Notes under the pieces: generated by a model
The model's input: the letters and a program-made list of their open reading frames with translations, nothing else
Told to the model about the DNA's origin: nothing
Databases searched by the model: none
Shown here: positions 16,993-25,623 of the stretch, one piece after another
Layout: the number at the start of each line of letters is the position of its first letter
Position numbering within the stretch: the first letter of the stretch is position 1
Program-made: the position numbers and the translations under genes
Source: Bacillota bacterium
GTDB taxonomy: Bacteria > Bacillota > Clostridia > Christensenellales > SZUA-584
Direction: 5' to 3'
Length of the DNA: 64,000 nucleotides
Assembly: GCA_023461435.1 (NCBI GenBank)
Contig: JAEYLC010000048.1
Coordinates: forward strand, 62,001 to 126,000

Positions 16993-18581
16993 GCCGCGCC
17001 TCCATTCTTGTAAAACCGCGCCTTGCCCGCCATCTGCTTGGGCACGCGCATTGTGAGCAGCGCCGTCGCGTCATAGCTCTTCGCCGCTTTGACGGCGGTC
17101 ACCTGCGCCTCGCAGACCGGCGCGCCGCTCCGGTCGAGCGCGGTGCCTGTGTCTCCCGCCTCGGGATACGGCAAAAACTCATACGGAATGGTGACGCTCG
17201 CAAAGCCGTCGCCTAAGTCCTCGTCCACCAAAAATATCGCTTGCCCGGGGCACGCCGCGACGCACAGGCCGCAGCCGCTGCACGAGACGCTTTCGTCGAG
17301 CACAGGCAGGCTCGTGATGCAGTCACCCACGGTGATGCAGCCCTTGGGACACGCGTCCTGACACGGGTTGCACGGAATGTTCTGCGTGCACTCAATCACC
17401 ACATGCGCGCCCTTGGCTTTGCCCGCCGCGCACGGGAACGCCGTGAGCTCCGCTTCGCCGATATAGCCCTTACCTAATAGCGTGCCGGACAGCGCGTACC
17501 CTTCGTCGGTCGCGGTCAGATCGGTGCGCCCCTTGTTCGCGTGGCAGAACATGCCCTGCCGCAGCTTTGAGAGCGAGCTCTGCAATTCGTCGTATATCTT
17601 CTGGTAGTCATCTTCGGTAATATAGCCGCTGTTTTTCGCCGCCGCCGCGCCCGCGATGCGCCCCTGCACCATCGCGCTGCTCGCTTCCTCAATGCCCGCC
17701 ACGTCGCCCGCCGCGAATATGCCGGGCATGGTTGTCTCGCCGCTTGCGTCGCAGACCGGCACAAGGCCGCCCTTTATCCGGCTGTCCTCCATCTCGCAGC
17801 CCGCCATGCGCGTGAGCTGAGACATCGGGGACAACCCCACCGCGAGGCATATCGTATCCACCTCGAGGCGCTTCTCGCTGCCTTCAATGATGCGCCAGTT
17901 CTTATCCACCTGCGCGATCACCGCGCCGGTCACGCGCGTCTCGCCCTCGGCCCGCACCACGGTATGCGCCATGTAAAACGGCACACCCGTCCGCGCGACC
18001 TTCGCCGCGTGCACGCCGTAGCCGCCCACTCTTGGCGACGCATCGACCACAGCCGCCACGTCGCAGCCCGCCTGCTTCAATTGGAAGCTGACCACGAGCC
18101 CGACGTTCCCCGAGCCGACCATCAGTATCCTCTCTCCCGGCTTCACGCCGTGCAGATTCATCATCGTCTGGGCAGCGCCCGCGCCGATCACGCCGGGCAA
18201 CGTCCACCCCTCAAACGGGATCATATTTTCGCTCGCGCCCGTGGCGACCACGATGCTGTCGCCCTTGTAGTGCCGGATGCGGTCTTCCACCATCACGGTG
18301 ATCTCTTTGTTTTTGAATATGCCCATCACCGTCGCATTCAGGCACACCGCCACGCCGAGCGCTTTTGCTTCCTCAAGCAGCTTCTCGCCGATGCGGAAGC
18401 CGCGGATCTTCGCCTTGTGCTCTTTCGACCCGAAGAATTTATGTATCTGCTTGAAAAGCTGGCCGCCGGGCCGCGCGTTTTCATCGAACACGATCACGCG
18501 CATACCGGCCTTTGCCGCTTCAATCGCCGCCGACAGCCCGGCCGGGCCCGCCCCGACGACGATCAGTTCATACCTTTCCAT
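16989..18581 (-). CDS. FAD/NAD(P)-binding oxidoreductase with two 4Fe-4S motifs
   Basis: The 530-residue product has an FAD-binding fingerprint at the N-terminus (VVGAGPAGLSAAIEA), a second dinucleotide loop (MVGSGNVGLVVSF) and a C-terminal FAD region (GIFAAGDVAG). Towards the C-terminus (about 395-450) it carries cysteine-rich ferredoxin motifs (IPCNPCQDACPKGC and CSGCGLCVAACPG) predicted to bind [4Fe-4S] clusters. It corresponds to the alpha subunit of sarcosine-oxidase/HcnB/opine-oxidase complexes, but it lacks the THF-binding GcvT-like C-terminal half of SoxA. Electrons from the amine would therefore leave through Fe-S clusters to NAD(P) or ferredoxin rather than directly to O2, as suits an anaerobe. 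Overlaps the BFD gene by 4 bp. Confidence 0.85.
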   Translation of the reverse strand: MERYELIVVGAGPAGLSAAIEAAKAGMRVIVFDENARPGGQLFKQIHKFFGSKEHKAKIRGFRIGEKLLEEAKALGVAVCLNATVMGIFKNKEITVMVEDRIRHYKGDSIVVATGASENMIPFEGWTLPGVIGAGAAQTMMNLHGVKPGERILMVGSGNVGLVVSFQLKQAGCDVAAVVDASPRVGGYGVHAAKVARTGVPFYMAHTVVRAEGETRVTGAVIAQVDKNWRIIEGSEKRLEVDTICLAVGLSPMSQLTRMAGCEMEDSRIKGGLVPVCDASGETTMPGIFAAGDVAGIEEASSAMVQGRIAGAAAAKNSGYITEDDYQKIYDELQSSLSKLRQGMFCHANKGRTDLTATDEGYALSGTLLGKGYIGEAELTAFPCAAGKAKGAHVVIECTQNIPCNPCQDACPKGCITVGDCITSLPVLDESVSCSGCGLCVAACPGQAIFLVDEDLGDGFASVTIPYEFLPYPEAGDTGTALDRSGAPVCEAQVTAVKAAKSYDATALLTMRVPKQMAGKARFYKNGGAA

Positions 18582-18594
18582 ATCCGTTTGCCTT

Positions 18595-18918
18595 TCACTG
18601 TTGATGCGGTACCGCTTCCACGCCGAACTGCGTCTGCACCTTCATGCCGGGGAGCAGCGGCGTCACGCAGGTGCGCACGTTCGGCTTGCCGTCCACGATC
18701 ATCACGCAGTCGGTGCAGCGCCCGATCGCGCAGAATATCCCGCGCGGCCTGTGAAACCTTGAGGTATACCGGTGCACCATCACGCCCGCGGCCCTGAGCG
18801 CCACGGCGATCGGTTCGCCCTCATAGCCTTCGAGCCTGCGCCCGTCGAACTCAAAGCTCACGCGCGCGCCCTTGTCGAATTCCCCGATGATCGGGTGTCT
18901 CTCTATACGCACGCGCAT
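18595..18918 (-). CDS. [2Fe-2S] ferredoxin-like subunit (SoxA N-terminal-type / HcnA-like)
   Basis: The 107-residue product has Cys63, Cys68, Cys71 and Cys84 (FCAIGRCTDC...RTC), the usual plant-type [2Fe-2S] spacing found in HcnA and in the N-terminal domain of SoxA. GYEGEPIAVALRAAGV upstream matches the beta-grasp start. It overlaps the glutamate-synthase-like gene by 16 bp and lies 13 bp before the flavoprotein gene. It is the fourth dehydrogenase subunit in this cluster. Confidence 0.85.
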   Translation of the reverse strand: MRVRIERHPIIGEFDKGARVSFEFDGRRLEGYEGEPIAVALRAAGVMVHRYTSRFHRPRGIFCAIGRCTDCVMIVDGKPNVRTCVTPLLPGMKVQTQFGVEAVPHQQ

Positions 18919-20225
18919 CCGCCCCCGTTTCCCTGCTTCGCGGTAAACCCGAAGCCTTCGCCGATCACGAGATCGCTGCCGACGAGCGGAATGCCCGTCA
19001 TCGCGGCGGCCTCGAGCGTCAGCGCGCGCAGATCCTCGCGCTCCATGTTTTTGAGCTTCGATTTGCCCGCGGCCTTCGCGAGCAGCACCGCTTCGCTCGT
19101 CATCGCGGTGATATAGTTCGCGACGCGCTGCGCCGCCTCGTCGATATCAAGGTTCTTTCGCTGTTCGGGGTCCTGCGTGCCGATGCCGAACGCGCATTTG
19201 CCCGTATGGCAGCGCATACACACGCGGCATCCCATCGCGACCATCGCCGCTGTACCGATCGCCACCGCGTCCGCGCCGATCGCGAGCGCCTTGGCAAGGT
19301 CGGCCCCGTTCGTGATGCCGCCCGATGCGATGAGGCTCACCTCATCCTTCACGCCCATCTCCTCGAGCGCCCGCACGGCCTGCACAAGCGCGGGCATTGT
19401 GGGAATCCCAAGGTGATCCGTCGCCATCACTGGCGCGGCGCCCGTGCCCGCCTGGCAGCCGTCGATGATGATGCCATCGATCCCAAGCTTCACCGCGATC
19501 TTGACATCTTCTCTCACGCGGCCCGCCGCTATTTTCACGAATATCGGTATTTCGAAATTTGTCAGTTCTCTGATCTGCTCCATCTTCACGACCATGTCGT
19601 CCGCGCCGAACGCGTCGCCCGTGCGCGGATGGCTGTGCAGATCGATGCCGATCGGTATTTTGCGAAGCTCCGCCACCTCGGGGCTTATCTTGCTGCCCAT
19701 CAGATGGCCCGAAAGCCCCGGCTTCGCGCCGATGCCGTACACGAACTCGAGCATATCGGCGACTTCGAGGTTGCGCCGCGTAAAGCCCATGCGACTGGCG
19801 AGCACCTGTATCGACTGGCGGTATGAATTATCCAGCTCTTCGGGCAGTATGCCGCCCTCGCCGTTGCTGATCACCGTGCCCACCAGCCTTGTCGCTTTGG
19901 CAAGCGCCGTTTTGGCTTCCTTGCTGAGCGCCCCGTACGACATACCCGCGATCATCACCGGCGTTTCGATCACAAGCGGCTTTTTCGCAAACCGCTTGCC
20001 GAGCACCGTGCGCGTTTCGCAGTCCTCGCGGTAGGTGTCCACGGTCATGCGCGTCATCTGCCCCGGCAGTATCATCAAATCGTCAAAGCCTGGCATCACC
20101 CTCGGGGTCGCGCAGCCGCGTATGCGGTGCTTGCCTGCCGACGCCTTGTAGTCGATCTCCGCGATCGTATCCTTATTCCAAACCCCTCTGGCCGTATCGG
20201 CGGGTTCTTTAATGTTGCCACTCAT
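18903..20225 (-). CDS. FMN-binding glutamate-synthase-like subunit (GltB2/MgsC/GlxD type)
   Basis: The 440-residue product matches the central FMN and Fe-S domain of glutamate synthase. It has GMSYGALSKEAKTALAKA near residue 105, SNGEGGILPEE, KIAAGRVREDV, IIIDGCQAGTGAAP, a GGI/GTAAM phosphate-binding end and the cysteine cluster CRVCMRCHTGKCAFGIGTQD for a [3Fe-4S]-like cluster. In the N-methylglutamate pathway the equivalent subunit (MgsC) carries out the reductive step that puts an alkylamino group on 2-oxoglutarate. The ATG at 20225 follows GGGAAGGG; the longer frame upstream has no site. The gene is separated from the other two GOGAT-like subunits by a 476-bp repeat-bearing gap, but is on the same strand. 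Confidence 0.88.
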   Translation of the reverse strand: MSGNIKEPADTARGVWNKDTIAEIDYKASAGKHRIRGCATPRVMPGFDDLMILPGQMTRMTVDTYREDCETRTVLGKRFAKKPLVIETPVMIAGMSYGALSKEAKTALAKATRLVGTVISNGEGGILPEELDNSYRQSIQVLASRMGFTRRNLEVADMLEFVYGIGAKPGLSGHLMGSKISPEVAELRKIPIGIDLHSHPRTGDAFGADDMVVKMEQIRELTNFEIPIFVKIAAGRVREDVKIAVKLGIDGIIIDGCQAGTGAAPVMATDHLGIPTMPALVQAVRALEEMGVKDEVSLIASGGITNGADLAKALAIGADAVAIGTAAMVAMGCRVCMRCHTGKCAFGIGTQDPEQRKNLDIDEAAQRVANYITAMTSEAVLLAKAAGKSKLKNMEREDLRALTLEAAAMTGIPLVGSDLVIGEGFGFTAKQGNGGGCACV

Positions 20226-20701
20226 ATTAATCCCTTCCCTGCCTGCGCCCCAAACCGGACGCATGATTGTATAATTCTGTTGGTGATTGATAGAAAAGCG
20301 TTCACTAGGTCATTGTTACGAAAAGAAACAATCAAGAACATCTTAACATCATTTTCCTCCCCCAGTCACCTGTCGGTGACAGCCCCCTCCAGAGGAGCTA
20401 AATTTCGTGCATACAGCGGATTCCATGATGCGTGTGTATTCACAGACTGAGCGACGGTAATTATTTCCGATAGTACACACTCTGTCGGCACGGCATCGCA
20501 CCCCTGCCTCCCTCGACGAGGGAGGTGGCAAATGACGGATGAAATCCGACATTTGACGGAGGGAGTTCACTGCCGGAACGTAATGCTAAAACAGATGTGT
20601 ATTCAAATCCACTTTGAAATCAATAAGCTCGATATAATTAACTGGCCTAATCGACTATCTGCCAACGCCCAATGGATACGCTTTCTATGATGTCAAAGCG
20701 G
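20226..20701. repeat. Gene-free 476-bp gap with palindromic, MITE-like sequence
   Basis: No gene is seen. The segment 20355-20565 has the look of a small intergenic repeat element. At one end is a hairpin around GTCACC/GGTGAC (20363-20380). At the other end are a perfect 8-bp hairpin CCTCCCTC/GAGGGAGG (20507-20525) and a near-palindrome AAATGACGGAT/ATCCGACATTT (20530-20554). The ends CCTCCCCCAGTC and GACGGAGGGAG are imperfect inverted repeats. It interrupts the spacing of an otherwise tight operon. Whether the operon reads through is unknown. Confidence 0.55.
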
Positions 20702-21409
20702 TTATTTCACTGCGTATTTGCGCGCTTCGTCCGGCTTCAACACCGGTTTAAACAGCGTGTAGGTATGCCGCCCCGAAACTGCGGGCCGTATCACGCGGAA
20801 TTCATCCGGGCTGGCCCCGATGCCGTATTTCTCAAACAGCGAGCCCATCATGTCCTGCTCCTGCGCCGCCACGGCATCAATGAACACATTGCTGCCGAGC
20901 TTGTCGTGCGCGTCCTTATCGCGCACAAACACCGCGCCGCGGTACATCGATTCCGCCGCCGAGGGGCCGATGGCTCCGAGTATGATCAGACTGCCGCCCA
21001 TCGACATCTGCGCCGCCCATCGCCCCGCACTGCCACACACGATGATTGTGCCGCCCTTCATGCCGTAGCCCACGCGGCTGCCCGTGCTGCCATACACCAC
21101 AATGGTGCCGTCATTGATATACGCGCCCACATTCGAGCCCGTGTTTTTCTTAATAATCAGCTCGCCGCCCATCATGTCGTCGCCCGCGTACCAGCCGACG
21201 TTGCCCTCCACCGTCACGCGCGGCCCTTCAAGAAAGCTGCCCGTATAAAGCCCGGTGCTGCCCTCTATGCGGATGTCCATATCACCTTTGACTCCCGCGC
21301 ACATGTTGTGCATCGAATGCGGATTCTCAATTACGATTTCACCTGTCATGCCCGCGAGCTTCACGTTGAGCTCCTGCGGTTTTAACGCCGCCGCGTCTAT
21401 ACGTTCCAT
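20702..21409 (-). CDS. GXGXG-domain glutamate-synthase-like subunit (MgsB/GlxC type)
   Basis: The 235-residue product is one beta-helix domain of the type at the C-terminus of glutamate synthase. It shows repeated Gly-rich turns (GSTGLYTGSFLEG, NVGWYAGDDMMGG, GSNVGAYINDG, GSRVGYGMKGG). The domain is structural and channels ammonia or amine between active sites. The ATG at 21409 has GGGGAGG upstream. It overlaps the amidotransferase gene by 13 bp, so the split subunits are made together. Its equivalents are MgsB in methylamine users and GlxC in rhizobia. Confidence 0.88.
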   Translation of the reverse strand: MERIDAAALKPQELNVKLAGMTGEIVIENPHSMHNMCAGVKGDMDIRIEGSTGLYTGSFLEGPRVTVEGNVGWYAGDDMMGGELIIKKNTGSNVGAYINDGTIVVYGSTGSRVGYGMKGGTIIVCGSAGRWAAQMSMGGSLIILGAIGPSAAESMYRGAVFVRDKDAHDKLGSNVFIDAVAAQEQDMMGSLFEKYGIGASPDEFRVIRPAVSGRHTYTLFKPVLKPDEARKYAVK

Positions 21410-22296
21410 ACCTTCACCTCCCCGGGGCCGATCTCGTCCGCGTACACATCCTGCTTCACCGCCGTGAATTCGATCTGCTCGGACCCGAGCAGCACCATGT
21501 CGTCCGCCTCGTAGATCAGCAGCGGCTTGATGCCGAGCTTATCCTTCACAAAGCCGACCTGCGTCGAGGTCGCCGCAATGATGCTGAACACGCCGTCCAT
21601 CATATCGAGCGCGTATTCGAGCGCCGCCTGCAGATCGCCGCCGTTTTCCTTCATCGCGTACGCGATCAGATGGCTTGCGGCTTCGGAATCGTTCATCGTT
21701 TTAAACGTCGCGCCCTTGGTTTCAAGAAACCGGCGCATGTTGAAATAGTTTGTGAACTGGCCGTTGTGCACGATGGAAAGATCGGGATAAAACGGCGATA
21801 CGAACGGATGCGCCGCGTTGATATCCTCCGCGCTCTCCGTGGCCATGCGCACATGCCCGATGCCGTGCGTAGCCCCCGCCGCGTCGATCGCGTTGTTTTT
21901 GATCAGGTTGCCGATCAAGCCGCCTTCCTTATACACCTTCATGCCCTTGCCGACCGAATGAACGGCAAGCCCCGGCACCCTGTTGATCGCCTCGTGCAGC
22001 GCCGGTATGTCCTTCTCCTCCATCTCGAGCTTCATCTCGGAAAATATGATGCCCCGGCTCCAGTCGGCCACCTGCTGCCCGAGCACGGTCGCGTATTCGC
22101 TTACCGTCTCCATCAGCGCGGCTGAGAGCGCCCTGCCCTTCATCGTTGACCGCAGCACTGTCGAGCTACCGCCGTAGCCGTAAACCGCGATGCCCGCGGC
22201 ATCAGGGCCCCGGTGCTGTATCAGCTCCATCATAGCCAGCAGGCTCTGCGATATATTCGTTTGCTGCCTGGAGATAACTCCTGCAATCCCACACAT
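21397..22296 (-). CDS. Class II glutamine amidotransferase subunit (MgsA/GlxB type)
   Basis: The 299-residue product starts MCGIAGV with the N-terminal nucleophile Cys2. It has QHRGPDAAGI and later VHNGQFTN, all typical of the Ntn-type class II glutaminase domain. It carries only this domain, as in the split N-methylglutamate synthase. There it would hydrolyse a gamma-glutamyl amide (glutamine or gamma-glutamylalkylamide) and pass the amine to the GXGXG/FMN partners. AAAGGAG precedes the ATG at 22296. The choice of glutamine or gamma-glutamylmethylamide as substrate cannot be read directly from the sequence. Confidence 0.88.
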   Translation of the reverse strand: MCGIAGVISRQQTNISQSLLAMMELIQHRGPDAAGIAVYGYGGSSTVLRSTMKGRALSAALMETVSEYATVLGQQVADWSRGIIFSEMKLEMEEKDIPALHEAINRVPGLAVHSVGKGMKVYKEGGLIGNLIKNNAIDAAGATHGIGHVRMATESAEDINAAHPFVSPFYPDLSIVHNGQFTNYFNMRRFLETKGATFKTMNDSEAASHLIAYAMKENGGDLQAALEYALDMMDGVFSIIAATSTQVGFVKDKLGIKPLLIYEADDMVLLGSEQIEFTAVKQDVYADEIGPGEVKVWNV

Positions 22297-22339
22297 TATT
22301 AACCCTCTCCTTTACCTGAAATGCCCTTCCATAATTGTC

Positions 22340-23704
22340 CTACACGTGATACGAATAGGTATCCCATTCCCAGTCGGTCACGTATTTTTTGAAGTTGTTG
22401 ATCTCTCTCATTTTCAAGTTGACGAATATGTCAACCAGCTCATTGCCCACGTTCTCGCAGAACCACTCGTCGCCCTGAAGCAGGCTCAGCGCCTTAAACA
22501 GGCTCCTTGGCACCACCTCATTCTGGCGCGAATCGTCGTGGTAAAGATCGGTGGTGATCACCTCGGGCGGCTCGATTTTATTCTGTATGCCATCCAGCCC
22601 TGCCGCGAGTATGCCGCCAAGCGCGAGGTACGGGTTCGTCGCGGCGCTCGCCGCGCGCACCTCGACGCGCGTCGCGCCGCCGCGCTCCTGCGGCACGCGT
22701 ATGTAGGTCGTCCTGTTGTCGTAGCCCCAGCCGATGAAGACGGGCGCGAACGAGTCGGGCTGATAGCGCTTGTAGCAATTGACCGTGGGCGCGAGGAACG
22801 CCGTTAAGGAAAGCGCGTGCCTGCAGATACCTCCGATAAAATGCTTCATCGTGTCGGATATGCCATCCTCCTTGCTGACGTCCCCGAATATGTTCTTGCC
22901 CGTTTCGAGGTCGCTCAGCGAGAGATGGAAGTGGCAGCCGCTGCCGCCCTCGGCATACCGCGGACGGCCCATGAAGGTGACCATCATGTTGTCCGTCTCC
23001 GCGATATCCTTGCCGATCGATTTGAACAGCGCCGCTTCATCCGCGCACCGCACCGCCTTGGCGTGAGCCCAGTTGTACTCAAACTGGCTCGGGAAGTACT
23101 CATGGTTCATGTAAAGCACATTGAAATCCATGTTCTTGAACGCCTCGGTGAGCTTGCGCAGAAACCCCTGCGGGTCGCTGCGCTTGTTGCTCGTATAGCA
23201 GTTGGCTTGCTTGTCGGTATACGGCGTCACGCTGCCGTCCGGCTCCTTTTTGAAGACGAAGAACTCAAGCTCGCTTGCCGCGATCGGGTCGAGCCCCAGC
23301 TTGTGATATTCCCTCACGATGCGTTTGAGAAATGCGCGGGGAGACTGCTTCATGGGCTTGCCGTGATAATAAAGGTCTCCGAGCAGCAGCGCCGTGTTTT
23401 CCTCATGGGGCAGCACCACAAATGTGGACGGATCCGCCACGACCTTCATATCGTCGTTCGTCTCGATAAACCCCTCGCTTAACGACACGCTGTTGTCGTA
23501 TCCGATGCACATGCTGCCCGCGCCGAAGCTGATGCCCTTTTCGAAAACCTCGCCGATCATCTCGGCGGGCATCATCTTGCCTCTGTTCACGCCGAGTATA
23601 TCGGTGTATTCGAGCCTTATCATGTCAATGCATTTTTCCTTGATCAAGCGCTTGATGTCGTCGTGAGACAGCATCTCTTCGCCCGTCAGTATATCCAGTG
23701 CCAT
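22340..23704 (-). CDS. Glutamine-synthetase-family ligase (GmaS/PuuA-like gamma-glutamylamine synthetase candidate)
   Basis: The 454-residue product has the glutamine synthetase fold signatures: the ASELEFFVF metal-binding Glu pair, GGSGCHFHLSL with the catalytic His, the NRTTYIRVP arginine region and the C-terminal RVEVRAASAATNPYLALGGILAAGL. The family includes true GlnA, gamma-glutamylputrescine synthetase and gamma-glutamylmethylamide synthetase (GmaS). Its place directly before three N-methylglutamate-synthase-like genes makes an amine-specific ligase the best guess: glutamate + amine + ATP to gamma-glutamylamide. It lies 43 bp upstream of the amidotransferase gene and 27 bp after the permease gene. 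GGGGGG precedes the ATG. An ordinary GlnA role cannot be excluded. Confidence 0.85.
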   Translation of the reverse strand: MALDILTGEEMLSHDDIKRLIKEKCIDMIRLEYTDILGVNRGKMMPAEMIGEVFEKGISFGAGSMCIGYDNSVSLSEGFIETNDDMKVVADPSTFVVLPHEENTALLLGDLYYHGKPMKQSPRAFLKRIVREYHKLGLDPIAASELEFFVFKKEPDGSVTPYTDKQANCYTSNKRSDPQGFLRKLTEAFKNMDFNVLYMNHEYFPSQFEYNWAHAKAVRCADEAALFKSIGKDIAETDNMMVTFMGRPRYAEGGSGCHFHLSLSDLETGKNIFGDVSKEDGISDTMKHFIGGICRHALSLTAFLAPTVNCYKRYQPDSFAPVFIGWGYDNRTTYIRVPQERGGATRVEVRAASAATNPYLALGGILAAGLDGIQNKIEPPEVITTDLYHDDSRQNEVVPRSLFKALSLLQGDEWFCENVGNELVDIFVNLKMREINNFKKYVTDWEWDTYSYHV

Positions 23705-23731
23705 TATTCAATCCCCCCGTTAATTCCTTAT

Positions 23732-25111
23732 TTATTCCGCCGGTTCAACGGCTTCATCAGTCATCGCCATGTCTTCGATCTTCTCGGCCTTAAACACGCT
23801 TCTCTTCATGCCGAACCGCACCCAGAGCACCGAGAACACGACCAGCACGGCAAACGCGATACCGAATATCGAGAAAATCTGCGCCTTGACAGCCGGATCC
23901 GGATAGATGTTGACGATCATGTAAGCGCAGCCGATGATGCCGAGTATCTGCGGAATGCCCCAGAGCACGAGCTTCTTGTTGCGCGGTGCGTCGGGATATT
24001 TTTTGCGCAGCACGAGCACGTTGATATGCGTGAAGATGTATGAAATGAGCCAGAAGCACGACCCCGCGAGTATCAGTATAATGAGGTTGCCCGGGTTGCT
24101 GATGATGACCGCGAGCATGGCCAGCGCCATGAATAACAGGCTGATGTACGGCACATCCTTCTTGTTCTTGACCGCGAGCCCCTGCGGCAACATCTTTTCT
24201 CCCGCCATGCCGCCCATAATGCGCGCGCTGCTCGCGAGCACTGTGTTGAGCGTACTGACCACAGCCAGCACTGTCACAAACGCCATCCAGTACTTGCCGG
24301 CATCGCCCATGAGGTTTTCGGCAAACAGCATATGCGGCATCGTCGAGACCGAGAGCTCATCGAGCTTCACATAGTGCGTCATGCCGACGCCGAGCGCGCC
24401 CTGCACCACAAACAGTATGACCAGCGCGATCATCATAGAAAGCAGCACATCGCGTTTCGCGTTCTTCAAGCTCTTGGCAACCGGTATGATGAACTCGACG
24501 CCGATGAACAGCCAAAATGCAATGGCCGACAGGCTCGCAAGATCGCCAAAGCCTGTGATCGCGGGCGCCGACTGTGTTTCGGCGGGAATCGTCTGACCCG
24601 ACCCGAGACCGAACATGCTCAAAATCGCCATCACGGCGAGCGAGCCGATCAGCAGCGTCACCGCGACGTTCTGAACCTTTGAGAAAAGGTCGATCCCTCT
24701 CATATTCGTTAAAAACAATATACCAACAACCGCCGCACTGATGATGGCCGGGTTCACATCTGGCAGGAACACCTCGCTGACCACGATGCCGCACATCAGC
24801 GCTTCGGCGCCGCCCGCGAGAATCATACAGAAAACGTATGCCGATACGTTTGAGATGATGGACGGCACCGGCCCGATCGCCGCGAGCGTATACTGCCCGA
24901 GGCCGCCTTCCACCTTGGGCATCAGCGAATGCAGCTCGCCGAACGAGATCGCCACAAAGATGTTCAATATCATCGCGATACCCAGCGGAAGCAAAAAGCC
25001 GCTGCCCGCAAGGCCGACACCGTTACCCAGAGAGATCAGACAGCTCGTGGCCACGATCAGGCCCACGCACACCGCCACACCGCTAAAAAGCCCTAATTTT
25101 TTTGTTCCCAT
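23732..25111 (-). CDS. APC-family amino acid/amine permease
   Basis: The 459-residue product has about 12 membrane helices. It has the APC N-terminal pattern LISLGNGVGLAGSGFLLPLG and the later GGAEALMCG. The family imports amino acids, polyamines and small amines by proton- or substrate-coupled exchange. As first gene of the minus-strand cluster it probably brings in the amine or amino-acid substrate. The ATG at 25111 follows AAAGGAG; an upstream ATG-started frame has no such site. Substrate is unknown. Confidence 0.82.
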   Translation of the reverse strand: MGTKKLGLFSGVAVCVGLIVATSCLISLGNGVGLAGSGFLLPLGIAMILNIFVAISFGELHSLMPKVEGGLGQYTLAAIGPVPSIISNVSAYVFCMILAGGAEALMCGIVVSEVFLPDVNPAIISAAVVGILFLTNMRGIDLFSKVQNVAVTLLIGSLAVMAILSMFGLGSGQTIPAETQSAPAITGFGDLASLSAIAFWLFIGVEFIIPVAKSLKNAKRDVLLSMMIALVILFVVQGALGVGMTHYVKLDELSVSTMPHMLFAENLMGDAGKYWMAFVTVLAVVSTLNTVLASSARIMGGMAGEKMLPQGLAVKNKKDVPYISLLFMALAMLAVIISNPGNLIILILAGSCFWLISYIFTHINVLVLRKKYPDAPRNKKLVLWGIPQILGIIGCAYMIVNIYPDPAVKAQIFSIFGIAFAVLVVFSVLWVRFGMKRSVFKAEKIEDMAMTDEAVEPAE

Positions 25112-25374
25112 GATACTTCTCCTTTTTATACTCATAAACTTTTTGATATAGTGAAATCCTTCCGCCTTTGGAACGATGTCTTACGCTTCGCTTTGGCGAA
25201 AACCCTACGGTTTTCCGCCAGTTATCCGGTTTTGTTCGCTTCGCCTTGTTCCTCGCTACACTCGAAACTGCGCAAAACCGCAAGGCGTGGTCTGCGCGGG
25301 CAAAAGCCCGACTTGCCCACGAATTTATAATTTTACTTTTCTGACTGTCCCCCCGATGCAATCAAATTTTTGCT

Positions 25375-25417
25375 TGTAAAAACAAAACGGCGCTGCAAGA
25401 TATCACTTGCAGGCGCC
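25375..25417 (-). terminator. Second minus-strand terminator after the regulator gene
   Basis: An 11-bp stem with one bulged base (GGCGCTGCAAG pairing with CTTGCAGGCGCC) is followed on the minus strand by GTTTTGTTTTTAC. It is a back-up to the stronger hairpin at 25470-25514. Confidence 0.65.
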
Positions 25418-25469
25418 TTCGTTGTACGCATTTTGAGTCTGCGACCTCCCGGAATTATCGGTTATTGAT

Positions 25470-25514
25470 AATTAAAAAACGGCTTGGAAAACTTAAGTTT
25501 CGGTTTCCAAGCCG
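25470..25514 (-). terminator. Terminator after the large HTH regulator gene
   Basis: An 11-bp perfect stem (CGGCTTGGAAA / TTTCCAAGCCG) is followed on the minus strand by TTTTTTAATT. It separates the regulator from the amine cluster transcript. Confidence 0.85.
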
Positions 25515-25623
25515 CCGTCGGCTCAGTCGTTATCATCTGTTCTGTTGAGACTATTATATAGTCTGCCAAATATGATGTCAATAATATTTCATAAAATATT
25601 CTATGCCAATATATTGCCAATTA

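Larger units (their letters stand above)
25112..25623. other. Gene-free 512-bp region between permease and regulator genes
   Basis: No gene is seen. The right half (25375-25514) holds two minus-strand terminators. The left half must carry the promoter of the amine cluster. The best candidate on the minus strand is TTCCAA, 17 bp, TATATC, ending about 40 bp before the permease start, which is weak. The part at about 25170-25330 contains several short inverted repeats (for example GCGGGC/GCCCG) of no recognised family. Confidence 0.4.

Noticed and set aside
15663..19826. Several plus-strand frames of 200-280 codons rich in Arg, His and Ala
   Set aside because: They are shadows of the minus-strand amine-cluster genes, which have clear families, overlaps and ribosome binding sites.
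25083..25361. 92-codon minus-strand frame reaching over the permease start
   Set aside because: It is out of frame with the permease, has no ribosome binding site and encodes a low-complexity basic sequence.
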